Shown: piece by piece, positions 8,367 to 17,500 of the stretch
How the letters are laid out: every line of letters begins with the position of its first letter
How positions within the stretch are numbered: position 1 is the stretch's first letter
Origin: Idiomarina sp. PL1-037
Lineage (GTDB): Bacteria > Pseudomonadota > Gammaproteobacteria > Enterobacterales > Alteromonadaceae
Direction of reading: 5' to 3'
Length of the DNA stretch: 64,000 nucleotides
Assembly (NCBI RefSeq): GCF_034422975.1
Contig: NZ_CP139873.1
Location: 372,001-436,000 of the forward strand
The notes under the pieces: model-generated
Databases searched by the model: none
The model's input: only the letters and a program-made list of their open reading frames with translations
What the model was told of the DNA's origin: nothing
Translations under genes and position numbers: made by a program

Positions 8367-9062
8367 ATGGCTAAATTAACAAAACGCGCTCGTATGATCG
8401 CAGAGAAAGTTGAAGCCCGCGATTACGATGTGAATGAAGCTATTACTCTGTTAAAAGAGTTAGCAACAGCAAAATTCACAGAAAGTGTTGATGTCGCAGT
8501 AAACTTAGGCATTGATGCTCGTAAATCTGACCAAAACGTTCGCGGCGCTACTGTGCTGCCAAACGGTACTGGTCGCGATGTTCGTGTTGCTGTATTTACC
8601 TCAGGCGACAATGCAGAAAAGGCGAAAGAAGCCGGCGCAGACATCGTTGGTATGGAAGACTTGGCAGAACAAGTTAAGAAAGGTGAAATGAACTTCGACG
8701 TAGTCGTAGCATCACCTGACGCAATGCGTGTTGTTGGTCAATTAGGTCAAATCTTAGGTCCACGTGGTCTGATGCCTAACCCTAAAACGGGGACAGTAAC
8801 TCCAGACGTAGCAACAGCAGTTAAAAATGCTAAAGCTGGTCAGGTTCGTTATCGTAATGACAAAAACGGTATTGTTCACGCGACAATCGGCCGGGTTGAC
8901 TTCGATAACGACAACTTGAAAGAAAACCTTGAAGCTTTGTTGGCGGCTCTTAAGAAAGCTAAGCCTTCTTCAGCTAAAGGTGTTTATGTAAAACGCATTA
9001 GCCTGTCTACAACAATGGGCGCTGGTGTGAGCATTGATCAGGCAACTGTAGCAGCGGTTTAA
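8367..9062 (+). CDS. rplA: 50S ribosomal protein L1
   Basis: L1 forms the mobile stalk that guides exit of deacylated tRNA, and in relatives it represses its own rplKA mRNA. The 231-residue product carries the family signature around VGQLGQILGPRGLMPNPKTG in the second domain. It is separated from rplK by three bases. The next gene is 267 bases away, beyond the L10 leader. Confidence 0.98.
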   Translation: MAKLTKRARMIAEKVEARDYDVNEAITLLKELATAKFTESVDVAVNLGIDARKSDQNVRGATVLPNGTGRDVRVAVFTSGDNAEKAKEAGADIVGMEDLAEQVKKGEMNFDVVVASPDAMRVVGQLGQILGPRGLMPNPKTGTVTPDVATAVKNAKAGQVRYRNDKNGIVHATIGRVDFDNDNLKENLEALLAALKKAKPSSAKGVYVKRISLSTTMGAGVSIDQATVAAV

Positions 9063-9104
9063 TTCGCATCAGTTCGGTTAATGTAATGGTTTATGGGTTG
9101 GAGC

Positions 9105-9329
9105 TGCCGTGGAGTTGCTAATGTGCAACAAAACAAGGCTCCCGTCCAAGACCGTAGGTGTACCGCGAGAATCTCAGAAGATTGAGTAGTGGCACTTAAT
9201 TTCCTACGCAGATGGTGATATCCGACTCAGGCTCTCTGGGTAGAGAATCACCGTGACAACGCGGTGGGTTTAATCCCACCTAATTGTAACGAGGGACTTC
9301 GGTCCCAAATTGAAAACGAGGTGATATCA
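9105..9329 (+). promoter_or_regulatory. L10 leader (autoregulatory mRNA structure of rplJL)
   Basis: The 267 bases between rplA and rplJ match the known L10-L7/L12 binding leader in layout. CCGTCCAAGACCGTAGG can pair with downstream CCTACGCAGATGG, and ATCACCGTGACAACGCGG follows, strings close to the E. coli leader as I recall it. Two small hairpins come next: GGTGGG/CCCACC (9263-9280) and GGGAC-TTCG-GTCCC (9293-9306). Binding of L10(L7/L12)4 here is known to repress translation of rplJ. The outer limits are approximate. Confidence 0.75.
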
Positions 9330-9848
9330 GTGGCAATTGGTTTAGCCGGAAAGAAAGCCATCGTTAAGGAAGTTAACGACGTTGCTTCAAATGCGCTAGC
9401 CGTCACCGTTGCTGAATATCGAGGCATCGAAGTAGCCGATATGACTGCGCTGCGTAAGAAAGCTCGTGAGCAGGGTATTTTCGTTAAAGTTGTACGAAAT
9501 ACACTGGCAAAACGCGCTTTTGAAGGCACACAGTTTGACGACATGGGTGATGCACTTAAAGGACCTCTTGTTTATGGGTTTTCTATGGACGCACCGGGCG
9601 CTTCAGCTCGCTTGTTCAAAGACTTCTCAAAAGAAAACAAGAACTTGCAAGTGACAGCTCTGTCAATCGGTAACGGCATTATGGGTCCAGAAAAATTGGA
9701 CGCAGTTGCTTCACTTCCGACTCGTGACGAAGCACTGGCTAAATTGCTCGCCACCTTCAAAGAACCGGTTAGCAAATTCGTTAAAACAGTTAACGAAGTA
9801 CCTAGCAAGTTCGTTAGAACGTTGGCAGCAATTAAAGACGCTAAATAA
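9330..9848 (+). CDS. rplJ: 50S ribosomal protein L10
   Basis: L10 anchors the L7/L12 dimers to the ribosome and is the repressor of its own operon. An upstream open frame begins at 9264, inside the regulatory leader. The GTG at 9330 is preferred because GAGGTGAT lies just upstream and translation gives the family N-terminus MAIGLAGKKAIVKEV. The product is 172 residues. The C-terminal helix (KFVRTLAAIKDAK) is where L7/L12 dimers bind. rplL follows after 53 bases. Confidence 0.95.
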   Translation: MAIGLAGKKAIVKEVNDVASNALAVTVAEYRGIEVADMTALRKKAREQGIFVKVVRNTLAKRAFEGTQFDDMGDALKGPLVYGFSMDAPGASARLFKDFSKENKNLQVTALSIGNGIMGPEKLDAVASLPTRDEALAKLLATFKEPVSKFVKTVNEVPSKFVRTLAAIKDAK

Positions 9849-9901
9849 TACGTTGGTTTTTTAACCATTTTTTGTAATTATAAACCCAGGAGTTTAGAGT
9901 A

Positions 9902-10276
9902 ATGGCTCTGACTAAAGACGACATCTTAAACGCGATCGCTGAAATGCCAGTAATGGAACTGGTTGAATTGATCGAAGCAGCTGAAGAGAAATTCGGCGTT
10001 GACGCATCTGCAGCAGTAGCAGTAGCTGCTCCAGCAGCAGGTGGCGAAGAAGCAGCTGAAGAACAAACTGAATTTGACGTAGTACTGAAAGCAGCTGGCG
10101 CAAACAAAGTTTCCGCTATCAAAGCTGTTCGCGGCGCAACTGGCCTTGGCTTGAAAGAAGCTAAAGCTATGGTTGAGTCTGCACCAGTAGCAGTCAAAGA
10201 AGGTGTAAGCAAAGACGAAGCTGAAGAGCTGAAAAAGCAGCTTGAAGAAGCTGGTGCGGAAGTTGAAGTTAAGTAA
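9902..10276 (+). CDS. rplL: 50S ribosomal protein L7/L12
   Basis: This is the stalk protein that recruits translation factors and stimulates their GTPase activity. The 124-residue product shows the N-terminal dimerisation and L10-binding region, an Ala-rich hinge at about 36-55 and a C-terminal domain with KAVRGATGLGLKEAKAMVE. CCAGGAG precedes the ATG. The region after the stop holds the attenuator hairpin ahead of rpoB. Confidence 0.98.
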   Translation: MALTKDDILNAIAEMPVMELVELIEAAEEKFGVDASAAVAVAAPAAGGEEAAEEQTEFDVVLKAAGANKVSAIKAVRGATGLGLKEAKAMVESAPVAVKEGVSKDEAEELKKQLEEAGAEVEVK

Positions 10277-10312
10277 TTTAACTTTTGTACGACATATGGC
10301 CTTTTAGGCCTT

Positions 10313-10344
10313 GGGCTGGTGGTTGATTAACCACCAGCCCTTTT
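10313..10344 (+). terminator. rplL-rpoB attenuator
   Basis: GGGCTGGTGGTT (10313-10324), loop GATT and AACCACCAGCCC (10329-10340) form a perfect 12-bp stem followed by four Ts. In E. coli a partial terminator at this place lowers rpoBC expression relative to rplJL, and the same role is likely here. The 218-base gap to rpoB holds no gene. Confidence 0.8.
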
Positions 10345-10494
10345 GCGCTGTATCGCTTGTATCATTTTGCCCGACGTTGGATACAGATTAGCGAAAAAAG
10401 ATAACAACGGGATCGACAGATAAAAGATTCATCTGTTTTTAACCATCGAACCACTCGTTGGTTAGGGTCATCAATCAGCTAGCTGAGGAACCCC

Positions 10495-13400
10495 ATGGCG
10501 TACTCCTACTCTGAAAAAAAACGTATTCGTAAGGATTTCGGTAAACGACCTCAGGTCTTAGAAGTTCCTTATTTGCTGTCTATGCAGCTTGATTCATTTA
10601 AGAAATTTATTGAAGTCGATCCAGAAGCCAATAATGGTCTGGAAGCGGCTTTTCGTTCGGTCTTTCCCATTGCCAGTTATTCTGGTACTGCGGAACTACA
10701 GTACGTCAGTTATCACATGGGTGAGCCGGCGTTTGACGTTGAAGAATGTCAGATCCGGGGCATTACCTACTCAGCACCATTGCGTGTGAAACTGCGTCTG
10801 GTGCTGTTTGATAAAGAAGCAGCTGCCGGTACAGTTAAAGACATTAAAGAACAAGAAGTGTACATGGGCGAAATTCCGTTAATGACAGAAAACGGAACCT
10901 TCGTTATCAATGGCACAGAGCGAGTTATCGTTTCTCAGCTCCACCGTTCACCTGGTGTGTTCTTTGATCACGACAAAGGTAAATCTCACTCGTCAGGTAA
11001 AGTCCTGTATAACGCGCGTGTTATTCCTTACCGTGGCTCTTGGTTGGATTTTGAATTTGATCCTAAAGACAACGTTTTTGTACGTATCGACCGTCGCCGT
11101 AAATTACCGGCGTCCATTATTCTTCGTGCTCTGGAATACAGCACCGAAGAAATTCTCGATATGTTCTTCGACACAACGTACTTTGAAATCCTTAAAACTA
11201 AGGTGAAAATGCAGTTGGTTCCTGAGCGTCTGCGTGGCGAAACCGCCAAGTTTGACATCAAAGGTGCCGAAGGCGAAGTACTGGTCGAAAAAGGCCGTCG
11301 TATTACCGCACGTCACATCCGCCAGTTGGAGCAACTGGACATAAAAGAGATGGAAGTGCCGGCAGAATACATGGTCGGAAAAGTATTAGCGAAAGACTAC
11401 GCGAATAAGAAAACTGGCGAAGTGGTTGGTCACGCGAATGATGTGCTGACACTCGAGCTTATCGCCGAACTTAGCGAAGCGGGCATCAAGAAAATTGAAA
11501 CGCTGTTCGTTAACGATTTGGACCACGGTCCATACATGAGCGAGACCTTACGCGTTGATTCAAGCAATAACCGCTTAGAGGCTTTGGTTGAAATCTATCG
11601 TATGATGCGTCCGGGTGAGCCGCCAACACGCGAAGCTGCTGAAACCTTATTTGATAACTTGTTCTTCAGCGAAGAACGTTATGATTTATCAACCGTTGGT
11701 CGCATGAAGTTTAATCGTCGTTTGGGTCGTGAAGACTTAAGCGGTGATAATACGTTGTCCAGAGAAGACATCGTCGAAGTCATGAAAAAGCTTATCGAAA
11801 TCCGTAACGGTTTAGATGAAGTTGATGACATTGACCACTTGGGTAACCGTCGTATACGTTCAGTCGGCGAAATGGCAGAAAACCAATTCCGTGTCGGTTT
11901 GGTACGTGTAGAGCGCGCAGTAAAAGAACGCTTGTCGCTGGGTGACTTAGACAACACCATGCCTCAAGACCTAATTAACGCGAAGCCAATTAGTGCTGCG
12001 GTTAAAGAGTTCTTTGGCTCAAGCCAGCTGTCGCAATTCATGGATCAAAACAACCCATTGTCAGAAGTGACGCACAAACGTCGTATCTCTGCTTTAGGTC
12101 CCGGTGGTTTGACTCGTGAACGTGCCGGTTTCGAAGTTCGTGACGTACACCCAACGCACTATGGTCGTTTGTGTCCAATCGAAACGCCGGAAGGCCCGAA
12201 CATCGGTCTAATCAACTCGCTGTCGACTTTCTCACGTACGAATGAATATGGCTTCTTAGAAACGCCTTATCGTCGTATTGAGAACGGTTCTGTTACAGAC
12301 GACGTTGATTATTTGTCGGCAATCGAAGAAGGCAACTACGTTATCGCACAGGCGAACGTAGGGCTGAACGATAAAGGCGAATTGACAGAAGACTTAGTAC
12401 CGTGCCGTCATAAAAACGAATTTACGCTGATGAGTAAAGAGCAGGTCCAGTACATGGACGTTGCACCTCAGCAAATCGTTTCTATCGCAGCAAGTATGAT
12501 CCCGTTCCTTGAACACGATGATGCTAACCGTGCCTTGATGGGCTCGAACATGCAACGTCAGGCCGTACCAACATTGCGTGCTGATAAGCCGCTGGTTGGC
12601 ACTGGTATCGAACGCACTATCGCAGTTGACTCCGGTGTTACCGTTGTTGCTAAGCGTGGTGGTGTAGTCGATTACGTAGACGCCAGTCGTATCGTGGTTA
12701 AGGTTAACGAAGAAGAGATGGTTCCCGGTGAAGCGGGCATCGACATTTATAACCTGACTAAATACACGCGTTCTAACCAGAACACCTGTATCAACCAAAA
12801 GCCAACCGTGAACCCAGGTGAACCTGTAACACGCGGTGACGTTTTAGCTGATGGCCCGTCAACTGACTTAGGTGAATTAGCGCTGGGTCAGAACATGCGT
12901 GTGGCTTTCATGCCTTGGAATGGTTATAACTTTGAGGATTCGATTCTGATTTCTGAGCGCGTAGCGCAAGAAGATCGAATGACAACCATCCATATTCAAG
13001 AATTAAACTGTGTTGCCCGCGATACCAAGTTAGGTGCCGAGGAAATCAGCTCTGATATTCCAAACGTTGGCGAGTCTGCATTAGGTAAGCTGGACGAATC
13101 CGGTGTTGTTTACGTTGGTGCGGAAGTTAACGGCGGCGATATTCTGGTTGGTAAAGTAACGCCTAAAGGTGAAACGCAGCTAACGCCTGAAGAGAAACTC
13201 TTGCGAGCTATTTTTGGTGAGAAAGCGTCTGACGTAAAAGACAGCTCTCTGCGTGTACCAAATGGTGTTAACGGTACGGTTATTGACGTACAAGTATTCA
13301 CTCGTGACGGCGTAGAAAAAGATAAGCGCGCGGTAGCGATTGAAGAGATGCAGCTGGCTAAGGTTAAGAAAGACCTGACAGAAGAATTCAAGATTCTTGA

Positions 13401-14523
13401 AGAAGGTATTTATAACCGGGCTCGCAACTTGTTGTTAAGCAATGGCTTTGACGAAGCGAAGCTGGCGAGCGTTGATCGTACAAGCTGGTTGACTCAGGAT
13501 TTAGGCAGCGAAGACGCACAAGCTCAATTAGAGCAAATTGCTGAACAGTATCAGCAAATTCGTGATGACTTTGATACCAAATTTGAGACTAAGCGACGCA
13601 AGATCACTCAAGGCGACGATTTAGCGCCGGGTGTTCTAAAAATCGTTAAGGTCTACTTAGCTGTACGTCGCAGTATTCAGCCTGGTGATAAACTGGCTGG
13701 CCGTCACGGTAACAAAGGTGTTATCTCAACCATCATTCCTGTGGAAGATATGCCACACGATGATGAAGGGAACCCGGTCGATATCGTATTGAACCCGCTG
13801 GGTGTACCTTCGCGGATGAATATCGGTCAGATCCTGGAAACGCACTTAGGTATGGCGGCTCGCGGTATTGGTAGCAAGATCGAAAAAATGCTGAAACAGC
13901 AACGTGCTATCTCTGAATTACGCGACTTTTTACAGCAAGTGTACGACTTGGGCGAAAGCCGTCAGAAAGTAGACATTACTGAGTTCACTGACGACGAGGT
14001 GATGCGCTTAGCTGGTAACTTGAAAGCTGGTCTACCGACTGCTACTCCGGTATTTGATGGTGCAATTGAAGAAGAAATTAAAGCACTGTTGAAACTTGCA
14101 GATATACCGGAGTCAGGTCAGATTCGTTTATTCGACGGTCGTACTGGTGATAAATTCGAACGTGACGTAACTGTTGGTTACATGTACATGCTCAAATTGA
14201 ACCACTTGGTTGACGATAAGATGCACGCACGTTCAACTGGCTCGTACAGCTTGGTTACTCAACAACCACTGGGCGGTAAAGCTCAGTTTGGTGGTCAGCG
14301 CTTCGGTGAGATGGAGGTCTGGGCATTGGAAGCATATGGTGCGGCTTATACCTTGCAAGAAATGTTGACAGTTAAGTCGGACGACGTGAACGGTCGTACG
14401 AAGATGTACAAAAACATTGTCGACAACAACTTGCAGATGGAAGCGGGCATGCCGGAATCTTTCAACGTATTGTTGAAAGAAATCCGCTCGCTGGGCATCA
14501 ATATCGAGCTAGAACAGAACTAA
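10495..14523 (+). CDS. rpoB: RNA polymerase beta subunit
   Basis: RpoB forms one half of the RNA polymerase cleft and part of the active centre. The product has 1342 residues, the same as E. coli. The rifampicin region is wild type: Q514, F515, D517, H527, R530 and S532 (E. coli number plus one) carry the sensitive residues. Other signatures are RLCPIETPEGPNIGL, the active-site segment NGYNFEDSILIS, and the C-terminal FGGQRFGEMEVWALEAYGA. The ATG follows GAGGAACC. rpoC begins 72 bases downstream. Confidence 0.98.
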   Translation: MAYSYSEKKRIRKDFGKRPQVLEVPYLLSMQLDSFKKFIEVDPEANNGLEAAFRSVFPIASYSGTAELQYVSYHMGEPAFDVEECQIRGITYSAPLRVKLRLVLFDKEAAAGTVKDIKEQEVYMGEIPLMTENGTFVINGTERVIVSQLHRSPGVFFDHDKGKSHSSGKVLYNARVIPYRGSWLDFEFDPKDNVFVRIDRRRKLPASIILRALEYSTEEILDMFFDTTYFEILKTKVKMQLVPERLRGETAKFDIKGAEGEVLVEKGRRITARHIRQLEQLDIKEMEVPAEYMVGKVLAKDYANKKTGEVVGHANDVLTLELIAELSEAGIKKIETLFVNDLDHGPYMSETLRVDSSNNRLEALVEIYRMMRPGEPPTREAAETLFDNLFFSEERYDLSTVGRMKFNRRLGREDLSGDNTLSREDIVEVMKKLIEIRNGLDEVDDIDHLGNRRIRSVGEMAENQFRVGLVRVERAVKERLSLGDLDNTMPQDLINAKPISAAVKEFFGSSQLSQFMDQNNPLSEVTHKRRISALGPGGLTRERAGFEVRDVHPTHYGRLCPIETPEGPNIGLINSLSTFSRTNEYGFLETPYRRIENGSVTDDVDYLSAIEEGNYVIAQANVGLNDKGELTEDLVPCRHKNEFTLMSKEQVQYMDVAPQQIVSIAASMIPFLEHDDANRALMGSNMQRQAVPTLRADKPLVGTGIERTIAVDSGVTVVAKRGGVVDYVDASRIVVKVNEEEMVPGEAGIDIYNLTKYTRSNQNTCINQKPTVNPGEPVTRGDVLADGPSTDLGELALGQNMRVAFMPWNGYNFEDSILISERVAQEDRMTTIHIQELNCVARDTKLGAEEISSDIPNVGESALGKLDESGVVYVGAEVNGGDILVGKVTPKGETQLTPEEKLLRAIFGEKASDVKDSSLRVPNGVNGTVIDVQVFTRDGVEKDKRAVAIEEMQLAKVKKDLTEEFKILEEGIYNRARNLLLSNGFDEAKLASVDRTSWLTQDLGSEDAQAQLEQIAEQYQQIRDDFDTKFETKRRKITQGDDLAPGVLKIVKVYLAVRRSIQPGDKLAGRHGNKGVISTIIPVEDMPHDDEGNPVDIVLNPLGVPSRMNIGQILETHLGMAARGIGSKIEKMLKQQRAISELRDFLQQVYDLGESRQKVDITEFTDDEVMRLAGNLKAGLPTATPVFDGAIEEEIKALLKLADIPESGQIRLFDGRTGDKFERDVTVGYMYMLKLNHLVDDKMHARSTGSYSLVTQQPLGGKAQFGGQRFGEMEVWALEAYGAAYTLQEMLTVKSDDVNGRTKMYKNIVDNNLQMEAGMPESFNVLLKEIRSLGINIELEQN

Positions 14524-14546
14524 GACGCTGTTGCTGGAATAAATTG

Positions 14547-14566
14547 GGGGAGTGCTTGCGCTCCCC
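14547..14566 (+). other. hairpin between rpoB and rpoC
   Basis: GGGGAG (14547-14552) and CTCCCC (14561-14566) can pair, extended inward by T-G and GC/GC pairs. No T run follows, so this looks like an intercistronic RNA structure, possibly for mRNA processing or stability, rather than a terminator. Confidence 0.4.
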
Positions 14567-14595
14567 GTAGGTTGAACTCCGACAGGAGATAAATC

Positions 14596-17500
14596 GTGAA
14601 AGACTTGCTGAAGCTTTTAAAGCCGACGAATCAGGCAGAAGAGTTTGATGGTATTCGCATCGCTCTTTCGTCTCCAGATATGATCCGTAGTTGGTCATAT
14701 GGTGAGGTGAAAAAACCTGAAACTATTAACTACCGTACCTTTAAGCCGGAACGTGATGGTTTGTTCTGTGCCCGTATTTTTGGTCCGGTAAAAGACTATG
14801 AGTGCTTGTGTGGTAAATACAAGCGCCTTAAGCACCGTGGTGTCATCTGTGAGAAGTGTGGCGTTGAAGTTACACTGACTAAAGTGCGTCGTGAGCGTAT
14901 GGGTCATATTGAACTGGCAAGCCCGGTTGCTCACATCTGGTTCCTTAAGTCATTGCCGTCGCGCATTGGCTTAATGTTGGATATGACTCTGCGTGATATT
15001 GAGCGCGTACTGTATTTCGAGTCTTACGTTGTTACTGAAGGCGGTTTAACGTCTCTTGAGCAGGGTCAAATCCTGACAGAAGACGAATATTTAGACGCGC
15101 TTGAAGAGCACGGTGATGAATTCGACGCTAAAATGGGTGCAGAAGCCGTTCTGGATCTGTTGCGCGCGGTAGACATCGAGGGCGACGTACAAAAACTGCG
15201 TGAAGAGTTGCCTGAGACAAACTCAGAAACCAAACGTAAGAAAATTAGCAAACGACTGAAGCTACTAGAAGCATTCCAGGTATCAAACAACAAACCTGAG
15301 TGGATGATCTTAAAGGTACTTCCTATTCTGCCACCAGACTTACGTCCGTTGGTACCGCTTGATGGCGGTCGTTTTGCAACGTCCGATCTTAATGACTTGT
15401 ACCGCCGTGTCATTAACCGTAACAACCGTTTGAAGCGCCTGTTAGACCTTGCTGCACCAGATATTATTGTGCGCAACGAAAAACGTATGCTTCAGGAAGC
15501 GGTTGATGCGTTGCTGGATAACGGTCGTCGCGGTCGTGCTATTACTGGGTCAAACAAGCGTCCTCTGAAATCTTTGGCTGACATGATCAAAGGTAAACAG
15601 GGTCGTTTCCGTCAGAACCTTCTGGGTAAGCGTGTTGACTATTCAGGCCGTTCGGTAATTACCGTCGGTCCTAAATTGCGCCTGCACCAGTGTGGTTTGC
15701 CTAAGAAAATGGCGCTGGAATTATTCAAACCATTTATCTATGGCAAATTAGAGCGTCGTGGTTTAGCGACAACCATTAAAGCTGCGAAGAAAATGGTTGA
15801 GCGAGAGACAGCTGAGGTTTGGGACGTACTTGATGAGGTCATCAAAGAGCACCCAGTAATGCTTAACCGTGCACCGACACTGCATAGGTTGGGTATTCAG
15901 GCGTTCGAACCGGTATTGATTGAAGGTAAAGCGATTCAATTGCACCCATTGGTCTGTGCGGCTTATAACGCCGACTTTGATGGTGACCAAATGGCTGTGC
16001 ACTTGCCACTGACTTTAGAAGCTCAGCTGGAAGCTCGCGCGTTGATGATGTCTACCAACAACGTATTGTCGCCGGCAAGTGGTGACCCTATTATTGTTCC
16101 TTCGCAGGACGTTGTGCTTGGTCTGTATTACATGACTAAAGAAAAAATCAACGGTAAAGGCGAAGGCATGGTTTTCAAAGATCCGAACGAGGTCGAAAAG
16201 GCTTATCGTACGGGCCAGGTTGAATTGCATAGTCGCGTCCGGGTACGTATTACCGACACCACCATTGACGACGACGGCATTCGAACAACGAAAACTGAAT
16301 TGCGTGATACGACTTGTGGTCGTGCAATTTTGTCACTGATTATGCCGGAAGGTCTGCCTTTTGAACTGATCAACCAGGCTATGGGTAAAAAGCCGATTGG
16401 TCGTATGCTGAATACTGCTTACCGTGACCTTGGTTTGAAAGATACCGTCGTTTTCGCTGACCAAATCATGTATACCGGTTTCCATTACGCAATGGTATCG
16501 GGTGCGTCGGTTGGTATAAACGACATGGTTATTCCTGAAGCTAAGAAAGAGATTGTTTCTGCAGCAGAAGAAGAAGTAGCTGAAATTCAGGAACAGTTCG
16601 AATCAGGCTTGGTTACTGCTGGTGAGAAATACAACAAAGTTATCGATATTTGGTCAACTGCTAACGAGAAAGTCTCGAAAGCAATGATGGATAACTTGTC
16701 GAAAGAAATCGTTAAAAACAAAGACGGTGAAGACGAAGAACAAGCATCATTTAACTCAGTCTTTATGATGGCGGACTCAGGCGCTCGTGGTAGTCCCGCG
16801 CAGATTCGTCAGTTGGCCGGTATGCGTGGTTTGATGGCTAAGCCAGACGGCTCAATCATCGAAACGCCAATCGTAGCTAACTTCCGTGAAGGTCTGAACG
16901 TACTTCAATACTTCATCTCGACGCACGGTGCTCGTAAAGGTTTGGCTGATACGGCATTGAAAACAGCGAACTCAGGTTACCTGACTCGTCGTTTGGTAGA
17001 CGTTTCACAAGACGTTGTGATCATGGAAGAAGACTGTGGCACATACGAAGGTCTTTACATGAAACCGCTGATTGAAGGTGGCGACGTTGTAGAGCCGCTG
17101 CGTGAACGTGTACTTGGGCGTGTTCTTTGTGAGCCTGTTATGAAGCCGGGTAGTGAAGAAGAGTTGCTTCCACGCAACACATTGCTTGATGAAAAAATGT
17201 GTGACCTGTTGGAAGAAAACTCTATCGACGAAGTTAAAGTTCGCTCGGTTATTACCTGTGATACAGACTTTGGTGTTTGTGCACATTGTTATGGTCGTGA
17301 CCTGGCTCGCGGACATATGGTCAACCAAGGTGAAGCCGTTGGCGTTATAGCAGCGCAGTCAATCGGTGAACCGGGTACACAGTTAACCATGCGTACCTTC
17401 CACATTGGTGGTGCGGCATCTCGTGCAACAGCTGAAAACAATATCCAGGTGAAGAACCCGGGTACAATTAAGCTGCACAACGCGAAATGGGTTGTTAACA

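Noticed and set aside
9264..9329. Upstream extension of rplJ by 22 codons
   Set aside because: It translates the regulatory L10 leader hairpins; the GTG at 9330 has a ribosome binding site and gives the known L10 N-terminus.
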